From positions 1 to 64,000 of the forward strand of contig CAJNOL010000038.1 in assembly GCA_905250125.1 (NCBI GenBank): a DNA stretch of 64,000 bases, written 5' to 3'. The notes below the pieces were generated by a model. That model worked only from the letters and a program-made list of their open reading frames with translations. It did not search any database and was not told the DNA's origin. This document shows positions 62,276 to 64,000 of the stretch, one piece after another. The DNA comes from Rotaria sordida. Taxonomy: Eukaryota > Rotifera > Eurotatoria > Philodinida > Philodinidae. Every line of letters starts with the position of its first letter. The stretch's first letter is position 1. Position numbers and translations under genes: made by a program.

Positions 62276-63143
62276 TAAATAATTATGTTTTACAAATGAG
62301 TCGATTATTAGCAAAATGAGATTTAGTTCGATTTAAATTATTATCAAAATATAAAAGAAATATTAACATTTGATGAAGTTCAATCAATGGTGAATTCGTC
62401 AATTCAATATGCAGTAAGTTGTATTAATCATAGTCAAAATAAATATAATTATGATTATATAGCTTGAACAACAATTCAAAGCTAGTGACAATCGAGATAA
62501 ATTTAATATTTATATATTTACAAATGACATCATATACTGATAATATGAGGTGAGAAAAAAAGAATTTAATTTCTATGTATTTCTAGTGTTACATTAAATT
62601 TTTTGATTGCGTATACATGAGAATGTAAATCATGAAATATACATTGTTGATCTATTATTTTTAAACAATTATGTTCAAGTAATCAACTATTAATATCAAT
62701 ACGTTTTCTTATTCAATCAACAAATCTTTCTTATATCCTTTCTGATTCAGTGATAGTTTATACTTCATATATTCCAATTGAAAATATAAAGATAATTACA
62801 CGTACAAAAAATATATGTTTTTAAATTAAATAATTTATTTCTATATTTTAATAGATATTATTTCTTCATTACAATTGGATAATCCAACAAATATCATAGA
62901 AACAAATGAATCAATACAAGTTAGTTATTGTAAGTAGAAAGATTTTATCTGAGAATTACAAAAAGAAATTGATTGATTCTTATAGAATTTCTTCTAAATA
63001 ATTATGTATTAACAGTTTCAACAGCAAAAAGTAATTATTTTGCTACACTTGATGAAACAAATACACAGATTTCAGCAAGTCAAAATGATGGACCAGTTCC
63101 ACTTGCAGGTGCTATTACAATGTATCCTGAATTAATACGAACA
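62276..63143 (+). pseudogene. Exon-like fragments of a probable decayed gene
   Basis: Several segments look like exons with GT-AG borders and protein-like composition but do not join into one open frame. 62276-62413 holds INNYVLQMSRLLAK, DLVRFKLLSKYK and FDEVQSMVNSSIQYA, interrupted by TGA codons and a frame change. ~62463-62540 holds LEQQFKASDNRDKFNIYIF then TNDIIY and a stop. 62855-62929 holds IISSLQLDNPTNIIETNESI. 62986-63143 holds FLLNNYVLTVSTAKSNYFAT, LDETNTQISASQND and GPVPLAGAITMYPELIRT. NNYVL occurs in both the first and last fragments, perhaps by chance. Direct joining of the third and fourth at the strongest sites creates a stop. No family recognised. The sequence after 63143 shows no further exon. 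Confidence 0.5.
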
Positions 63144-64000
63144 GTAAGACAAAATTTAGTCATTTTAATGACGAGATTTTCAGAGAAAAACTGTAAAAGT
63201 ATGTACAGAAGTGTGTTGTTTTTTTTTAGAAGACGAAATAAGTCTTTTACGGATGTCACTGTCAGTGCATTGTTCTCCTGTTTCTTAATCATAAAAAAAT
63301 CCCTGTTATGCTTAAAGATAGACGATTTCAAGATATACAAAAAATTTAGAAGAAGAACATCTGCTTATTCATCTAACTAATAAAGATTTTTAATAAAGGT
63401 TGCGACGAATTTTCAACTATCTCACAAAATTCTGCATCTTTAGATGCATGTTTCAAAATTTTTAGAAAAAATATTTAGGAGAAACAGTTTTGAAGTTAAA
63501 AACGCGAAAGCATCAGAAAGAAGACCTTTTCCGGTTAACCTATCCAATTGTTGCTTTCTAATACAAAACAATCCTAACTATTTTCACAGTTCAATTTAAT
63601 ATTTATATTGTTTTGTTCAAAATTAAATTCTATATCCCACAGCATAATAATAAATCTTTCATAGAATAAGTCTGACTTTTGAATACATGATTTTCCACAT
63701 TGGACTCAAAAATACCGACAGTTGTGTTCTCGTACAGACCAGCCTCGAGAACTTTGAAAAGATCGTTGAAGCATAGAGCACAAAATTCTCTATCTTTTGG
63801 TATTAAAGGTACTCACCTTTCCCCTCTTTTCGATCATTTCTGGTTGTCGAAGAGGATACGTCCTATCCGCATGAAATCCTTACCACAGATCAAATATTTG
63901 GAAGTATTCTCCAGAAATGAAATCGGTCGTTTTTATTTTTAACTGTTCTATTTGGATTTGTAGAGCCTTGAATACCAGTACTCCGATTTTGGATCCGAAC
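63144..64000. other. Right-end region, no supported gene
   Basis: Includes open frames 62973-63380 (extends past the exon-like part) and 63700-63942, which I cannot support as genes. The last ~350 bp (63650 onwards) are less AT-rich and might begin an exon or repeat continuing beyond the window. Confidence 0.4.

Noticed and set aside
63700-63942. 80-codon open frame near the right end
   Set aside because: Less AT-biased but no recognisable domain or splice partner in the window; left unannotated.
1-64000. CRISPR arrays, bacterial operons, prophage or rRNA genes
   Set aside because: No regularly spaced repeats, Shine-Dalgarno-led gene trains or rRNA-like conserved blocks; the sequence is eukaryotic with introns.

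Overview
The window is nuclear DNA of a eukaryote, almost certainly an invertebrate animal. Every confident gene is split by spliceosomal GT-AG introns, the sequence is very AT-rich outside exons, and the proteins are animal families (TANC scaffold, REPS, GPATCH2, myotrophin, SLC66A2, RTP-type 3CxxC zinc finger, GK5, MRPL46, SDHAF3). The mix of 45-200 bp introns with a few 1-3 kb ones, A/T-ending codons and Ser/Asn/Gln-rich linkers reminds me of bdelloid rotifers such as Rotaria. That assignment is an impression, not something shown here.

Layout. 1-4820: intergenic, AT-rich, with a GA microsatellite at 230-262 and a 628-bp foldback repeat at 3997-4624. 4822-5873 (-): mitochondrial ribosomal protein mL46. 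7404-9586 (-): GK5-like FGGY kinase. 9589-10120 (-): SDHAF3, whose stop lies 2 nt before the GK5 ATG. 10412-19947 (-): TANC/rols-like P-loop, ankyrin and TPR scaffold in 14 exons, with a second foldback element in one intron. 22910-26016 (-): SLC66A2/PQLC1. 26017-30202: intergenic, with two foldback elements. 30203-33669 (+): myotrophin, whose last intron contains a complete intronless RTP-like zinc-finger gene (32262-33035) with its own TATA box. 34117-34865: foldback element. 36071-41569 (+): 15-exon coiled-coil protein with a C-terminal CAP-Gly domain. 41998-43623 (-): atypical short-chain dehydrogenase with an N-terminal four-cysteine module. 45179-45592 (+): small secreted protein. 45716-46241: foldback element. 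47271-48826 (+): REPS-like EH-domain protein. 48827-53067: intergenic, with a foldback cluster at 49420-51070. 53068-56410 (+): GPATCH2-like protein with an apparent frameshift. 56932-57582 (-): C-terminal part of a single-pass membrane protein. 60134-61513 (-): unrecognised 435-aa protein. 62276-63143 (+): exon-like fragments of a probably decayed gene.

The genes are unrelated housekeeping, signalling and scaffold genes and do not form one pathway. The only functional coupling visible is the tight SDHAF3-GK5 pair; MRPL46 and SDHAF3 are both mitochondrial. The other recurring theme is a set of non-coding palindromic (foldback/MITE-like) elements in intergenic DNA and introns, each different in sequence from the others as far as I can see by eye.

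Exon coordinates were worked out by hand from GT-AG sites and reading phase. Where exon lengths and phases add up to a complete frame I say so; unresolved ends are stated.
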